DNA of 64,000 nt from Hyphomicrobiales bacterium (GTDB taxonomy: Bacteria; Pseudomonadota; Alphaproteobacteria; Rhizobiales; Beijerinckiaceae). Under the pieces are notes generated by a model. The model had not been told where the DNA came from. It saw only the letters and a program-made list of their open reading frames with translations, and made no database searches. Positions within the stretch are counted from its first letter, which is position 1, and each line of letters begins with the position of its first letter. Below, piece by piece: positions 15,962-25,862 of this stretch. The stretch spans positions 33,550 through 97,549 of the forward strand of contig UBZM01000013.1 of NCBI GenBank assembly GCA_900470095.1. Reading direction: 5' to 3'. The position numbers and the translations under genes are program-made.

Positions 15962-18748
15962 ATGACGATCGGGATCGCCGGACCCGGACGGAAGGCGCCA
16001 CGGCAGAACGCCGTGGTCAGGCTCATCATTGCGGCGGTCGCCGTCGGGGTTTGCCTAGTCCTGCTCGGGCTCGCGAGTGACTGGCTGGTCGATTGGCTGT
16101 GGTTTTCCTCGATCGGTTATCTGCAGGTCTTTTGGACAACAATCGAAGCTGAAGCTGTCGTCTTTTTTTCTGTCTGGACGGCGACTACCATCGTTCTTTG
16201 GCTCAACGGATGGCTGGCCGTGCGTTTTGCCCGGCCACCGCGGATACAGGCTGTCGCCGGCCTCACGTGGCAATCCCCGGGCACCGTGCTGCTGCCCGAT
16301 CTGCTCGCGCTCGCGCGCAATCGACTGTCCTGGCCCCGGGTTGTTGCAGGCGGTGCTGGTTTGCTCGCGCTGCTCGTCGCCGCGGCGGAAGCCGGCAATT
16401 GGGGCATTTTCCTGCGGTTTCTCTATCAGGTGCCATATGGCGCAGACGACCCGCTCTACAACAAGGACATCGGCTTCTATCTCTTCTCACTGCCTGCCTA
16501 TTTCCTCATCAAGAACTGGATGTTGCTCACGCTTGTTTTGAGCGCGCTTTTCGCCGGAACGATCTACTGGGTGCACGGCGACATCGAATACGACGTGCAG
16601 CACCGGTCAATATCGCCGACAGTGATTGCTCACGGCTCGGCGGTGCTCGGTCTTCTCTTCGCGGTGAAGGCTTGGTCCTATGGTCTCGACCGCTATCTGC
16701 TGCTCTATGGCGATAACGGCGTGGTCGTCGGCGCCAGTTACACCGATGTCTATGTGGGGCTACCGGGTCTGTGGCTATTGATCGGGCTTTCGATCATTGC
16801 GGCGTTCGCCGCGTGGGCAAACCTCTGGGTGCGGACTTACCGGCTTCCTGCCGCAGCGTTCATACTCGTCGCCATGGGCTCTTTCCTGCTGTCGGGTGCA
16901 GCTCCTGTGCTGTTCCAACAGTACTTCGTCAGACCAAGCGAGTTGCAGCTGGAGAAACCGTATATCGAACGCAACATCGCGCTCACCCGGCAGGCCTACA
17001 ATCTGGATCAGATCGCAGCCAAGCCGTTTGCCGCCGAACAGAAGCTTTCTCTCGACACGCTAGCGGCCAACAAGGCGACAATCGAAAATATCAGGCTGTG
17101 GGACCAGCTGCCCTTGTCGGATACCTACGCGCAGCTGCAGGAGATTCGCACCTACTACAAATTCCATGATCCTGACGTCGATCGCTACTGGCTCGATGGT
17201 TCCTACCAAAGCGTGATGCTCTCGGCTCGCGAACTACGGCCCTCCTTGCTGCCGCCGAATGCCCAGACATGGGTCAACCGCCACGTGCTGTTTACCCACG
17301 GCAACGGCGCGGTGATGAGCCCGGTCACCCGAAAGAGTACCGAAGGACTACCCGTCCTCTATTTGCGGGATATCCCACCCGTCGCAGATGGGGGGCCCAA
17401 AATCCTTGAGCCGCGCATCTACTACGGCGAAGAGAGCGACAGCTACGTCATTGTTAAGGGAAGCACACCGGAGTTCGATTATCCGAAGGGCAAAGACAAT
17501 GTCTATGCGGCCTATGACGGCACCGGTGGCGTTCCGATCGGAGCGATGGCAAGCAGAATTCTGTTCGCCTATTACTTCAACGACCCGAATTTGCTTCTCT
17601 CAAGCTATATCACTGCCGACAGCCGGATCATGATCCGCCGCAATATCCAGGAACGGGTGCGAACGATTGCTCCGTTTCTCCGGCTCGATCATGACCCCTA
17701 TCTGGTCATCAGCAATGGGCGGATGCTCTGGATGCAGGATGCCTACACGACGAGCTCCTATTTTCCCTATGCGCAGCCCTCGCAAGATAGCGATCTCAAT
17801 TACATCCGCAATTCGGTGAAGGCTGTCGTCGATGCTTATAACGGGACCGTCGACTTCTACCTTATGGATCCCGGCGATCCCATCGCCGCAACCTACCAAC
17901 GCATCTTTCCGGGCCTGTTCAAACCGTTCGCGGCCATGCCTTCAGACCTGCAGAAGCATATTCGATATCCGGAGGACCTGTTCCTGGTTCAGGCGCGGCT
18001 CTATCAAACCTACCACATGGAGGCGGCCGACGTTTTCTATAACCGGGAAGATCTTTGGCAATTCCCCCTGCAACCGGGGGGCGGCGGCACTGCAATGATG
18101 ACGCCCTATTACATCATCATGCGGCTGCCTGGAGAAGCGCATGCTGAGTTTTTCCTCATGCTCCCGATGGTGCCCAGCCGCCGCGACAACATGATCGCGT
18201 GGCTCGCGGCGCGCTGCGATGGTCCCGGCTATGGCAAGCTGATCGTTTACGAATTTCCCAAGGAGAAGCTTGTCTACGGGCCGTTCCAGATCGAAGCGCG
18301 GATCAATCAGAGTACCGAGATCTCCCAACAAATCACGTTGTGGAACCAGATGGGTTCGCGGGTGATCCGCGGTGCGAACTTGCTCGTAATCCCGATCGAG
18401 AACTCGATCCTTTATGTATCGCCGCTTTATTTGCGAGCGGAGCACGGACATCTGCCGGAGCTGAAACGTGTGATCGCAGCCTACGGTGAACATGTGGTGA
18501 TGAAGGAAACGCTCGCCGAGGCTTTGTCAGCGCTGTTCATAGAGCCCGGTGCTGCGGCGGCAGCTTCAAGCGCGACAGAGGGGATGCCCGGGACGAGGCC
18601 AGCGGCGAGTCAAGCACGCGAGGCGCTTGATCGCTACAATCAAGCAATGGAGCGATTGAAGTCCGGAGATTGGAAAGGCTTCGGTACCCAGTTCGATGCA
18701 ATGCGCGAGCTCTTGGAGGAAATGAACCGAGATCCCGCCGGCCATTAG
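15962..18748 (+). CDS. UPF0182 family membrane protein
   Basis: 928 residues. Seven hydrophobic segments occupy the first 320 residues (including VVRLIIAAVAVGVCLVLLGL and VVFFSVWTATTIVLWLNGWL). A large hydrophilic domain follows (about 330-880: LQLEKPYIERNIALTRQAYN, DYPKGKDNVYAAY, RVRTIAPFLRLDHDPYLV) and then a helical tail. This matches the full-length UPF0182/COG1615 family found in actinobacteria, cyanobacteria and some proteobacteria; its function is unknown. It is divergent from nfeD across a 298-base gap. Confidence 0.9.
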   Translation: MTIGIAGPGRKAPRQNAVVRLIIAAVAVGVCLVLLGLASDWLVDWLWFSSIGYLQVFWTTIEAEAVVFFSVWTATTIVLWLNGWLAVRFARPPRIQAVAGLTWQSPGTVLLPDLLALARNRLSWPRVVAGGAGLLALLVAAAEAGNWGIFLRFLYQVPYGADDPLYNKDIGFYLFSLPAYFLIKNWMLLTLVLSALFAGTIYWVHGDIEYDVQHRSISPTVIAHGSAVLGLLFAVKAWSYGLDRYLLLYGDNGVVVGASYTDVYVGLPGLWLLIGLSIIAAFAAWANLWVRTYRLPAAAFILVAMGSFLLSGAAPVLFQQYFVRPSELQLEKPYIERNIALTRQAYNLDQIAAKPFAAEQKLSLDTLAANKATIENIRLWDQLPLSDTYAQLQEIRTYYKFHDPDVDRYWLDGSYQSVMLSARELRPSLLPPNAQTWVNRHVLFTHGNGAVMSPVTRKSTEGLPVLYLRDIPPVADGGPKILEPRIYYGEESDSYVIVKGSTPEFDYPKGKDNVYAAYDGTGGVPIGAMASRILFAYYFNDPNLLLSSYITADSRIMIRRNIQERVRTIAPFLRLDHDPYLVISNGRMLWMQDAYTTSSYFPYAQPSQDSDLNYIRNSVKAVVDAYNGTVDFYLMDPGDPIAATYQRIFPGLFKPFAAMPSDLQKHIRYPEDLFLVQARLYQTYHMEAADVFYNREDLWQFPLQPGGGGTAMMTPYYIIMRLPGEAHAEFFLMLPMVPSRRDNMIAWLAARCDGPGYGKLIVYEFPKEKLVYGPFQIEARINQSTEISQQITLWNQMGSRVIRGANLLVIPIENSILYVSPLYLRAEHGHLPELKRVIAAYGEHVVMKETLAEALSALFIEPGAAAAASSATEGMPGTRPAASQAREALDRYNQAMERLKSGDWKGFGTQFDAMRELLEEMNRDPAGH

Positions 18749-18843
18749 AGCCTCGAATTCGCTGTTTTGCGTGGCCTTCGGCCCGGAGACGTGGACATTG
18801 CGAACGTGGAGGCCGCGCACCTAGCTGCTGGGGGGAGGACGCC

Positions 18844-19281
18844 ATGTATCAACACATTCTGGTTCCCACTGACGGTTCACCCTTGTCCGCCGCGGCCGTC
18901 GAACAGGCCACGCAGCTTGCCAAGTCCCTTGGGGCCCGACTGACATTGCTCGCTGTAACGGAGCCCTTTCACATCTTCGCCTCTGAACCCGGCATGGTGA
19001 TTGCGACGCTGGAGGACTACCAAGAGCTCACCGAAGCGCGTGCGCAGCAGTATCTCACTGCCGCCCAAGAGAAGGCTGCGGCCGCGGACATTCATTGCGA
19101 CGCCATTCAGGTCGAGAGCGAGCACCCCTATCAGGCGATTATCGACACCGCCGTTGCGCGAGGCTGCGACCTGATCGCCATGGCATCGCACGGCCGCCGC
19201 GGTATCGCTGCGATTGTGCTCGGCAGCGAGACGGTAAAGGTTCTGACGCATTCCAAGATTCCCGTCCTGGTTTATCGCTGA
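18844..19281 (+). CDS. Universal stress protein (UspA family)
   Basis: 145 residues from the ATG at 18844 with GGGGGGAGG upstream. The start QHILVPTDGSPLS and the end IAMASHGRRGIAAIVLGSET (G-x2-G-x9-G-S/T nucleotide-binding motif), then VLTHSKIPVLVYR, define an ATP-binding-type Usp domain. It follows the UPF0182 gene by 95 bases and may be co-transcribed. A role in stress survival is expected from the family. Confidence 0.9.
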   Translation: MYQHILVPTDGSPLSAAAVEQATQLAKSLGARLTLLAVTEPFHIFASEPGMVIATLEDYQELTEARAQQYLTAAQEKAAAADIHCDAIQVESEHPYQAIIDTAVARGCDLIAMASHGRRGIAAIVLGSETVKVLTHSKIPVLVYR

Positions 19282-19497
19282 GCGCTCGGATCGCCGTCGA
19301 GAACCGCGTCGGGTCTCCTCTCAACTGCTTGTCTTGGCGAGCGTCGTCATCGCACTCGGACAGCGGGGGTAAGTGGCGGGCCCTGTCAGAAGGATGGGGC
19401 CGGTTATGGTAGGTGGGGCTGTCACCCGCGAATTGCGGGCGTGCATTCGTCCGAGCGTATGGATGCGCAGGGCGTGCTTGATCGGTTCGCCGCCGCC

Positions 19498-20853
19498 TCA
19501 GCCACCGATGCGCCGCAAGGGGCGTCCAGCCAGCACGGCCGCTTCGATCTCTTCGAGCCGGATACCGCGCGTCTCCGGGGTGAAGGCCAGGCAGAAACCG
19601 AGCGAGAGCAGGCAGACCACGAGGAACAGCGCGATCGCGCCAGAGAGGCCGATCGCTGCCACAAGCGACAGGAAGGTGAAGGCGATCAAGGCGTTGAAGA
19701 GCCAGCTCGTCGCCGAGGCCATGGCGATGCCAGATTCGCGGATGGCTGTCGGAAACAGCTCCGACATCAGCACATAGGGCAGCGGGCCGAGGCTCAGCGC
19801 GAAGGCCCCGATGAAGACTGCGAGCCCCGCGAGGCCGACCCAGGGCCAGTCGAGCTGGGAGGCGACGATGACCGCGGCGAGCCCGATCGCCATCGCACCC
19901 GAGCCGAAGATCAGCAGCGGCCTGCGGCCCAGGCGATCGACCATGGCGATGGCCGCGATCGTGGCGAGGACATTGACCAGGCCGAGGCCGAAGGTCGCGG
20001 CCAGTGCGGCGGTTCCGGCTGAGAAGCCGAGTTCCTGGAAGATGCGCGGGGCGTAGTAGAGGATGCCGTCGATGCCGCTCAGGTTCTGCAGCACGAAGAG
20101 TGCGCTGCACAGCAGAAGCACAGCGACAGTGCTGCCGCGCCGGAGCAGGGCGCCGCTGCTCGCGCCGGCATGGGAGAGGGTCGGCCGCGTCTCCTGCCAT
20201 TCATCGGCGAGGCCGAGCGTTCGCGCCGCCTTCAGCACCGCTGCGTGGTTGCCCCGCGCCGCCAGCCAGCGCGGGCTTTCGGGCAGCAGAAGGATCGCCA
20301 ACAGGCAAAGGCCAATGGGGAGGATGCCGGCGCCGAGCAGGATCGCCCAGGGCACGCTTGCCGCGAAGGCGAGCGTGACGCCATAGGCACTGAGAATGCC
20401 AAGCGTGATCGCGAGCTGGAACATCGAGACCACCGCGCCGCGCCGGTGCGCCGGCGTCGTCTCGGCCGCGTACATCGGGACCACCATTGAAAGCAGGCCG
20501 ATGCACAGCCCGGCAAGGCTGCGCCCGGCCAGCAATCCGCCGAGCCCGAACCTGGCCAGGATCAGCGTATAGCCGAGCCCGCCGAGCGCAGCTGCCAGCA
20601 TGAGCGTCCGTCTTCTGCCCCAGCGGGCCGAGATGGGGCCAGCCATGGCGGCGCCGACAAAGCAGCCGAGTACCAGGATCCCGACGACGAGTTGTTCCCC
20701 ACGTTCGGAAAGTTCAAATTCTATCTTTATAAGATCCAGAACGCCAGAAACAGATGCTATTCCGAAACCGAAGGCAGTTCCGCTGGCAAAGATGAGCATC
20801 AAAATCAAAAATATTGGATCTCGTAATCTGTAAATCCAAATATTTCTAATCAT
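19498..20853 (-). CDS. MFS sugar porter (SP family)
   Basis: 451 residues and 12 membrane segments. SP-family signatures are visible: GRR-type loop (ARWGRRRTLML), the PESPRWL motif after segment 6 (LLPESPRWLAARG), VDRLGRRPLL after segment 8 and the PETRGIRLEEIE end. These proteins import sugars, cyclitols or related polyols with protons. It is divergent from the DegT aminotransferase gene, sharing a 138-base AT-rich promoter region. A second sugar porter lies beyond that gene, so the two may import different substrates or one may export. Confidence 0.88.
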   Translation of the reverse strand: MIRNIWIYRLRDPIFLILMLIFASGTAFGFGIASVSGVLDLIKIEFELSERGEQLVVGILVLGCFVGAAMAGPISARWGRRRTLMLAAALGGLGYTLILARFGLGGLLAGRSLAGLCIGLLSMVVPMYAAETTPAHRRGAVVSMFQLAITLGILSAYGVTLAFAASVPWAILLGAGILPIGLCLLAILLLPESPRWLAARGNHAAVLKAARTLGLADEWQETRPTLSHAGASSGALLRRGSTVAVLLLCSALFVLQNLSGIDGILYYAPRIFQELGFSAGTAALAATFGLGLVNVLATIAAIAMVDRLGRRPLLIFGSGAMAIGLAAVIVASQLDWPWVGLAGLAVFIGAFALSLGPLPYVLMSELFPTAIRESGIAMASATSWLFNALIAFTFLSLVAAIGLSGAIALFLVVCLLSLGFCLAFTPETRGIRLEEIEAAVLAGRPLRRIGG

Positions 20854-20991
20854 TTCGAATTATTTCCAGAATTAGGGGCCGGATTTGCTCTTCTGTTTCA
20901 TGCTACAAGCGGTACGTTGGCTAGATCAACATCTTCCCGGATTTGATGATCTGGCCGCCCCAAGCCGACGAGCCGCTGACAGGAGATACGC

Positions 20992-22329
20992 ATGACCGAT
21001 CTGGCCGAGACAGGATCGCGGATTGGTCAGGAGCGGGCCAATCGGCTCGCCATTGACGGTGGTGTTCCGGTCCGGCGCGAGCCGCTGCCCTGGGAGCTGC
21101 CGGGGGTGCACTGGATCGGTGAAGAAGAGCGCGAACTGGTCGATCGTGTTGTGCGTGCGCGCAGCCCATTCCGTTTCTACGGGCCCGACCCGCAGCATAT
21201 GGTCGAGACGCTGGAACGTGAATGGTGTGAAGCCTTCGGACATCGTCATGCGCTCGGGGTCTCGTCGGGGACGGCCGCTCTGACGATTGCACTGTCGGCG
21301 CTCGGGGTCGGTCCGGGCGACGAGGTCTTCGTGCCGGGCTATCTCTGGGTGAGCTGCCTTTCGGCTGTGGTGCGGGTCGGCGCCATTCCCCGCCTGGTCG
21401 ATATCGACGAGACCTTCTGCATCGATCCCGAGGATCTCCGGCGCAAGATCGGGCCTCATAGCCGGGCGGTGCTGTGCGTGCATATGAGCGGGGCGCCCGG
21501 CCGCATCACTGAGATCGCGGAGATCTGCCGCGCACATGGCCTGGGTCTGGTCGAGGATTGCGCCCAGGCGGCCGGCGCGCATGTCGGCGGACGTGCAGTC
21601 GGACGTTTCGGCGATATCGGCATCTTCAGCTTCCAGCTAAACAAGAACATGACCTCTGGCGATGGCGGGATGATCGTCGCCGAGGATGATGCGCTGTTCC
21701 GGCGTATCGCGGCACTGCACGACCTCGGCTATCCCCGAAACGAGAAGGGTCGGCTCGACGCCTCCGACGAGGCCTGCCAGCTCTGGGGCATGGGCGCACG
21801 CATGTCGGAGCTCGCGGGCGCGATGGCGCTGGCGCAGATGCGCAAATTGTCGCGCATCACCGGCGCGATGCGGTCCTCGAAATGGCGCATTCGCCAACAG
21901 CTGGCGGATCTGCGTGGCATCCGCTTCCGCCATATCCCGGACCCCGCCGGAGATACCGGTCCGTTCCTGCTGATGCTGCTGCCCGATGCCGACCTGGCGC
22001 GACGCTTCGTCGATGCGCTGCGCGCCGAAGGCATCGCCGGGCCGCCCGGCAGCCTTGCCTGCATCACCATGCAGGAATGGGGCATGCACTGGTATTTCAA
22101 CATTCCGAGCCTGGTCCAGCGCCGGTCCAACAGCCGGGATGGCTTCCCTTGGACACATCCAGCCAATGCCTTCGGCGAAGCCTATGATTATGGCGTTGGG
22201 GCGTTGCCGCGATGCGACGATTTCCATGCACGCGGCGCCTTGCTCGCCATCGGTTCGACGCTGACCGAAGCCGACGAAAGCGACATCGTCACCGCATTCC
22301 GCAAGGTGGCGAACGGCCTGCTGGCTTGA
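20992..22329 (+). CDS. DegT/DnrJ/EryC1/StrS-family PLP aminotransferase
   Basis: 445 residues, start preceded by AGGAG. The PLP-binding fold is intact: SSGTAALTIALSAL near residue 92, VEDCAQAAGA with the ring-stacking Asp/Gln near 186, and the Schiff-base Lys218 in FQLNKNMTSGDGG. The family transfers amino groups to keto-sugars and keto-cyclitols (as in StsC-type inosose aminotransferases); the opening DGGVPVRREPLPW fits this branch. Two sugar porters and a GMC oxidoreductase surround it, so its substrate is probably an oxidised sugar or cyclitol. Used in reverse it could start breakdown of an amino sugar. Confidence 0.85.
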   Translation: MTDLAETGSRIGQERANRLAIDGGVPVRREPLPWELPGVHWIGEEERELVDRVVRARSPFRFYGPDPQHMVETLEREWCEAFGHRHALGVSSGTAALTIALSALGVGPGDEVFVPGYLWVSCLSAVVRVGAIPRLVDIDETFCIDPEDLRRKIGPHSRAVLCVHMSGAPGRITEIAEICRAHGLGLVEDCAQAAGAHVGGRAVGRFGDIGIFSFQLNKNMTSGDGGMIVAEDDALFRRIAALHDLGYPRNEKGRLDASDEACQLWGMGARMSELAGAMALAQMRKLSRITGAMRSSKWRIRQQLADLRGIRFRHIPDPAGDTGPFLLMLLPDADLARRFVDALRAEGIAGPPGSLACITMQEWGMHWYFNIPSLVQRRSNSRDGFPWTHPANAFGEAYDYGVGALPRCDDFHARGALLAIGSTLTEADESDIVTAFRKVANGLLA

Positions 22330-22363
22330 TGTGCTCCAACCCAGATCAACCAAGGCCGAGACG

Positions 22364-23737
22364 ATGATCTATTTCATAGCCGCCATCGCAGGCATTGCCG
22401 GATTCCTGTTCGGCTTCGACGAGGGTGTCATCGCTGGCGCGCTGCATCTTCTGCGCGGCGAATTCGCGATCAGTCCGTTCGACGAGGGGCTGATGACGGC
22501 CGCCGTCCCGCTCGGGGCACTGGGCGGGGCGTTGCTGGCGGGGCGCACCACCGAAACCTATGGCCGCCGTGCCCTGCTGCTGGTCGCCGCGGTGCTGTTT
22601 GCTGCGGGGGCGCTCTTCTCAGCCGCGGCTGGCGCGGTCTGGATGCTGACAGCGTCGCGTCTGCTGCTCGGTCTGGCGGTCGGTATCGCCGCGATGGTGG
22701 CGCCGCTCTACATCTCCGAGAGCGCGCCCGCCGAGAAGCGCGGCATGCTCGTCTCGATCTATCAGCTGGCGATCACGCTCGGCATTCTCGGTGCCTATGT
22801 CGTCGACTTCGCGTTTGCGGAGTCCTGGCGACTGATGTTCCTGATGGGGGTCCTGCCTGCGCTCGCTCTGCTGATCGGCATGTATCGCATGGGCGACACG
22901 CCGCGCTGGCTCGCCCTCAAGGGCCGCACCGAAGAGGCTCGTCTGGCGATCGCGCGGATTCGCGACCTTGCGCCGCAGGATCACGCGGTCGATGCCGAAT
23001 TGGCGAGCATCCGGCAGGCGGTGCAGCAGCGGACCAGGCCCGGCACCTGGGCGGATTTGCTCAGCCCCTCGGTTCGCCCGGCGCTGGTGGTCGGGATGGG
23101 ATTGTTCTTTCTGCAGCAGCTCAGCGGCATCAATGCCGTGATCTATTATGCGCCGACGGTCTTCAAGGAGTCGGGTTTCAACTCGACCTCGACCCAGATC
23201 CTGGCGACGGTCGGGATCGGCATCGTCAATGTCGCGATGACCTTTGTCGGAATGTATCTGATCGACCGGATCGGACGGCGTCGGCTGCTTTTCATCGGCT
23301 TTGCCGGAACGGCCCTCAGCCTCGGCATGATCGCCATCGCGGCGGCGACCGACGCGGAGGCGCTGGATATCCTCGCGACGATCGGCCTCGTGCTCTATGT
23401 CGCGGCCTTCGCAGCCAGCATCGGTCCGCTGCCCTGGGTCATGATGTCCGAGATCTTCCCGCTCAAGGTGCGCAGCCTCGGCATGAGCGTGGCCTCGCTC
23501 GCCAACTGGGCCTTCAACTTTCTCGTCGTGTTCTCCTTCCCCATGCTCGTCAGCAGCTTCGGCCTCGGCGGGGTTTTCGCAGTCTATGCGCTGGTTTGCG
23601 CGGCCGGGTTGGTCTTCACCTATCTGCTGGTCCCGGAGACCAATGGTGTCTCGCTTGAAGAGATCGAACGGCATCTGGAATCGGGGCGGCCGTTCCGGAC
23701 GCTCGATGCGACCCCGGTTCGGACCGTAACGGCATGA
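22364..23737 (+). CDS. MFS sugar porter (SP family), second copy
   Basis: 457 residues from the ATG at 22364; an earlier in-frame start at 22331 is less likely because the first membrane segment begins at once after 22364. Signatures include GFLFGFDEGVIAG in segment 1, GDTPRWLALKGR after segment 6, QQLSGINAVIYYAPTVF in segment 7, IDRIGRRRLLF and VPETNGVSLEEIE. This is closer to classical hexose/inositol importers (XylE/IolT type) than the divergent copy. It overlaps the next gene by four bases, so the three genes 20992-24102 form one operon with the GMC gene. Confidence 0.9.
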   Translation: MIYFIAAIAGIAGFLFGFDEGVIAGALHLLRGEFAISPFDEGLMTAAVPLGALGGALLAGRTTETYGRRALLLVAAVLFAAGALFSAAAGAVWMLTASRLLLGLAVGIAAMVAPLYISESAPAEKRGMLVSIYQLAITLGILGAYVVDFAFAESWRLMFLMGVLPALALLIGMYRMGDTPRWLALKGRTEEARLAIARIRDLAPQDHAVDAELASIRQAVQQRTRPGTWADLLSPSVRPALVVGMGLFFLQQLSGINAVIYYAPTVFKESGFNSTSTQILATVGIGIVNVAMTFVGMYLIDRIGRRRLLFIGFAGTALSLGMIAIAAATDAEALDILATIGLVLYVAAFAASIGPLPWVMMSEIFPLKVRSLGMSVASLANWAFNFLVVFSFPMLVSSFGLGGVFAVYALVCAAGLVFTYLLVPETNGVSLEEIERHLESGRPFRTLDATPVRTVTA

Positions 23738-24102
23738 GCCTCATACCGCCGATTCTCGACAGGCAGCCGTCGGAGCACGCCGATGCTGCCGGGGGGGCTG
23801 CCTCCCAAGATGCGGAGCGGTTGGTCGCCGCACTGATCGGGCTCAGTCCGTATCGCGCGGTCCTGCTTCCGCTCCTGACCGACATCACGCGGATTGCACG
23901 AGCCAACCGGCAGATCGGCATGGCGCTCGCGGCGGTCGAGCAGCGCGCCGATTTCGCCCATACGGGGCGGTTGCGCCGCGCCGATCTCGGCCCTGACCGG
24001 ACCGCGCTCTTCGGCTTCCTCGAATATATCCGCTTCGCCTCGCCGGATTTCTTGCGCTCAGTCGGGGAATGGCCCGTGGGAGGCCTGCGTGACCGAGGCT
24101 GA
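23734..24102 (+). CDS. Small hypothetical protein, partner of the GMC oxidoreductase?
   Basis: 122 residues with no signal peptide. It overlaps the sugar porter upstream by four bases (ATGA) and the GMC oxidoreductase downstream by 14 bases. Residues 25-50 (QDAERLVAALIGLSPYRAVL) and 83-105 (FGFLEYIRFASPDFLRSVG) are helical. Some GMC dehydrogenases need a small helical subunit, and the position fits such a role, but the length is below the usual size and I see no sequence proof. Confidence 0.6.
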   Translation: MSLIPPILDRQPSEHADAAGGAASQDAERLVAALIGLSPYRAVLLPLLTDITRIARANRQIGMALAAVEQRADFAHTGRLRRADLGPDRTALFGFLEYIRFASPDFLRSVGEWPVGGLRDRG

Positions 24103-25717
24103 ATTCTGCGATGTCGTGGTCGTCGGCACCGGGGCCGGCGGCGGTATTCTGGCCCACAGGCTCGCCAAATCCGGCTTGCGCACCATCTCGCTCGAGCATG
24201 GCGCAATGCTGCCGGAGGACCATTTCAGGACGACACTTCCACCGGGCGTGACCAGGGACTTCGGCATCGATCCGAGCACGACCTGGCCCAGCGATCCGCA
24301 TGACAGCCTCTTCGTCCACCCGCTCTTCGCCGATGGCAATGTCGGCTCGACGGCACGGCCGAAGGAGGGGTTTCGGCACTTCCAGGTCCTGGCCGTCAAC
24401 GGGCTACAGAATCTCTGGAACGGTGTCAGCGTCCGGTTTTCGGCGGACGACTTCAAATCCTGGCCGTTCTCCTATGCCGATCTCGCCCCGCATTATGGCG
24501 CCGTCGAGCGCCTGATCGCCGTCTGCGGCACGAAGGAGGGGCTGCCGGATCTGCCGGATGGCGACTATCTGCCGCCGAAGCCGCTGCGCCCTGCCGACCG
24601 GCTGGTCGTCGACGCGGTCAAGTCGCTGAACGACGCGCATTCCCATGCCATCCCGAACCGCAAGGCGATCAACACCCGGGCTGGAACCCCGACATCCTGC
24701 ATTTCGACGGGGATGTGTACCTCGGGCTGCCCTGTCGGCGCGGTCTATAAATTCTCGACGCGGCTGCTGCCTCAGATCATCGACCTGCCGAACTACGAGC
24801 TGCGGACCCAGGCAAAAGTGGTTCGCTTGCTCCGCGACGACAGCAGCCGGCGGATCGAGGGGGTCGAGTATCTCGACCTGGCGACCGGCAAGCGGCGGCT
24901 TCTGCGTGCCGGCATCGTCGTGTTGGCCGCCGGAGCGCTCGAGACGCCGCGCATCCTGTTCAATTCGGCCGACGACGCCGATCCCGCCGGCCTCGGTAAC
25001 CGGCATGGGCGGGTCGGGGCAGGACTGCAGGACAATCCCAAGGTCGTGCTTTCCACCTCCCTGCTGAAGCTCTGGGGCAAGCGCCGCGATTACGACCTTG
25101 GCTATGGCGATCTGCTGATCCTGCTGTCGCAAGGCAAGCTTGCGAATGGCGTGCCTTTCCCCTTCATCGGCCATGCCATCCACAGCGCGCCTGACGTGCC
25201 GCATTATCTGACCGCGATGCGCGGCTTTCCGCCCTTCCTGAAGGAACGGCTCGCGCGGATGATGTTCCACAGCTACGTCACGCTCGGCCTGTTCTGCCAG
25301 GGCGAGGCGACGCCCGGAAACCGGGTGCGTCCGGGCCGGAGCGTCGATGCCTATGGCGTCCGGCAGGTCGAGGTCGATTTCACGATTCCCGCGGCGAGCC
25401 ATCAGATGATGGACGCAATGACGGTCTGGGGCAGGCGCGTGCTGCGGCGGGCCTCCGCCACGATGATCTACGCCAGCCGCGACAACAGTGGCACCGGCAT
25501 CCATTATGCCGGCACCACGGCGATTGCGCAGGATCCGCGACACGGCGTTGTCGATGCCGACCTGAAGAGCCATGACATCGACAACCTCTATATCTGCGAT
25601 GGCGGGGTCATTCCTGAACTCCCCGACAAACACTTGACGCTGACGATCATGGCGCTGGCCGACAGGCTGGCCGGCCATCTCGTAGCGGTCGCGAAGCAGC
25701 AATCGGTCGCGGCGTGA
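24089..25717 (+). CDS. GMC-family FAD-dependent oxidoreductase
   Basis: 542 residues from a GTG at 24089 with GGGAGG six bases upstream. The FAD fingerprint VVVGTGAGGG lies at residues 10-19. Middle motifs are a Cys-rich stretch (ISTGMCTSGCPVGA, near 210), typical of gluconate-dehydrogenase-type GMC enzymes, and GIVVLAAGALETPRILFNSA. The end carries DNLYICDGGVIP and PDKHLTLTIMALADRLA with the catalytic His. It oxidises an alcohol group of a sugar or polyol and would pass electrons to a cytochrome. The exported multihaem cytochrome 145 bases downstream is a candidate acceptor, although this protein itself has no signal peptide. Confidence 0.85.
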   Translation: MTEAEFCDVVVVGTGAGGGILAHRLAKSGLRTISLEHGAMLPEDHFRTTLPPGVTRDFGIDPSTTWPSDPHDSLFVHPLFADGNVGSTARPKEGFRHFQVLAVNGLQNLWNGVSVRFSADDFKSWPFSYADLAPHYGAVERLIAVCGTKEGLPDLPDGDYLPPKPLRPADRLVVDAVKSLNDAHSHAIPNRKAINTRAGTPTSCISTGMCTSGCPVGAVYKFSTRLLPQIIDLPNYELRTQAKVVRLLRDDSSRRIEGVEYLDLATGKRRLLRAGIVVLAAGALETPRILFNSADDADPAGLGNRHGRVGAGLQDNPKVVLSTSLLKLWGKRRDYDLGYGDLLILLSQGKLANGVPFPFIGHAIHSAPDVPHYLTAMRGFPPFLKERLARMMFHSYVTLGLFCQGEATPGNRVRPGRSVDAYGVRQVEVDFTIPAASHQMMDAMTVWGRRVLRRASATMIYASRDNSGTGIHYAGTTAIAQDPRHGVVDADLKSHDIDNLYICDGGVIPELPDKHLTLTIMALADRLAGHLVAVAKQQSVAA

Positions 25718-25740
25718 CGCGCGAGGTCGTGGCGAGAGAA

Positions 25741-25770
25741 ATCGGGGACAGGAGCCGCTGCTCCTCCGAT
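25741..25770 (+). terminator. Hairpin between the GMC and cytochrome genes
   Basis: ATCGG...CCGAT encloses GGAGC-CGCT-GCTCC, giving an interrupted stem-loop 24 bases after the GMC stop codon. No T-run follows. It may attenuate read-through into the cytochrome gene. Confidence 0.35.
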
Positions 25771-25862
25771 CAGAATGAGGCTGCGCGGTGAGTAGGAGGG
25801 ATGCGCTTGCGCTCTGCTCATCTTGTGCGCAGCCTCAAACGGAATGTCGCCCGGGTTGATTC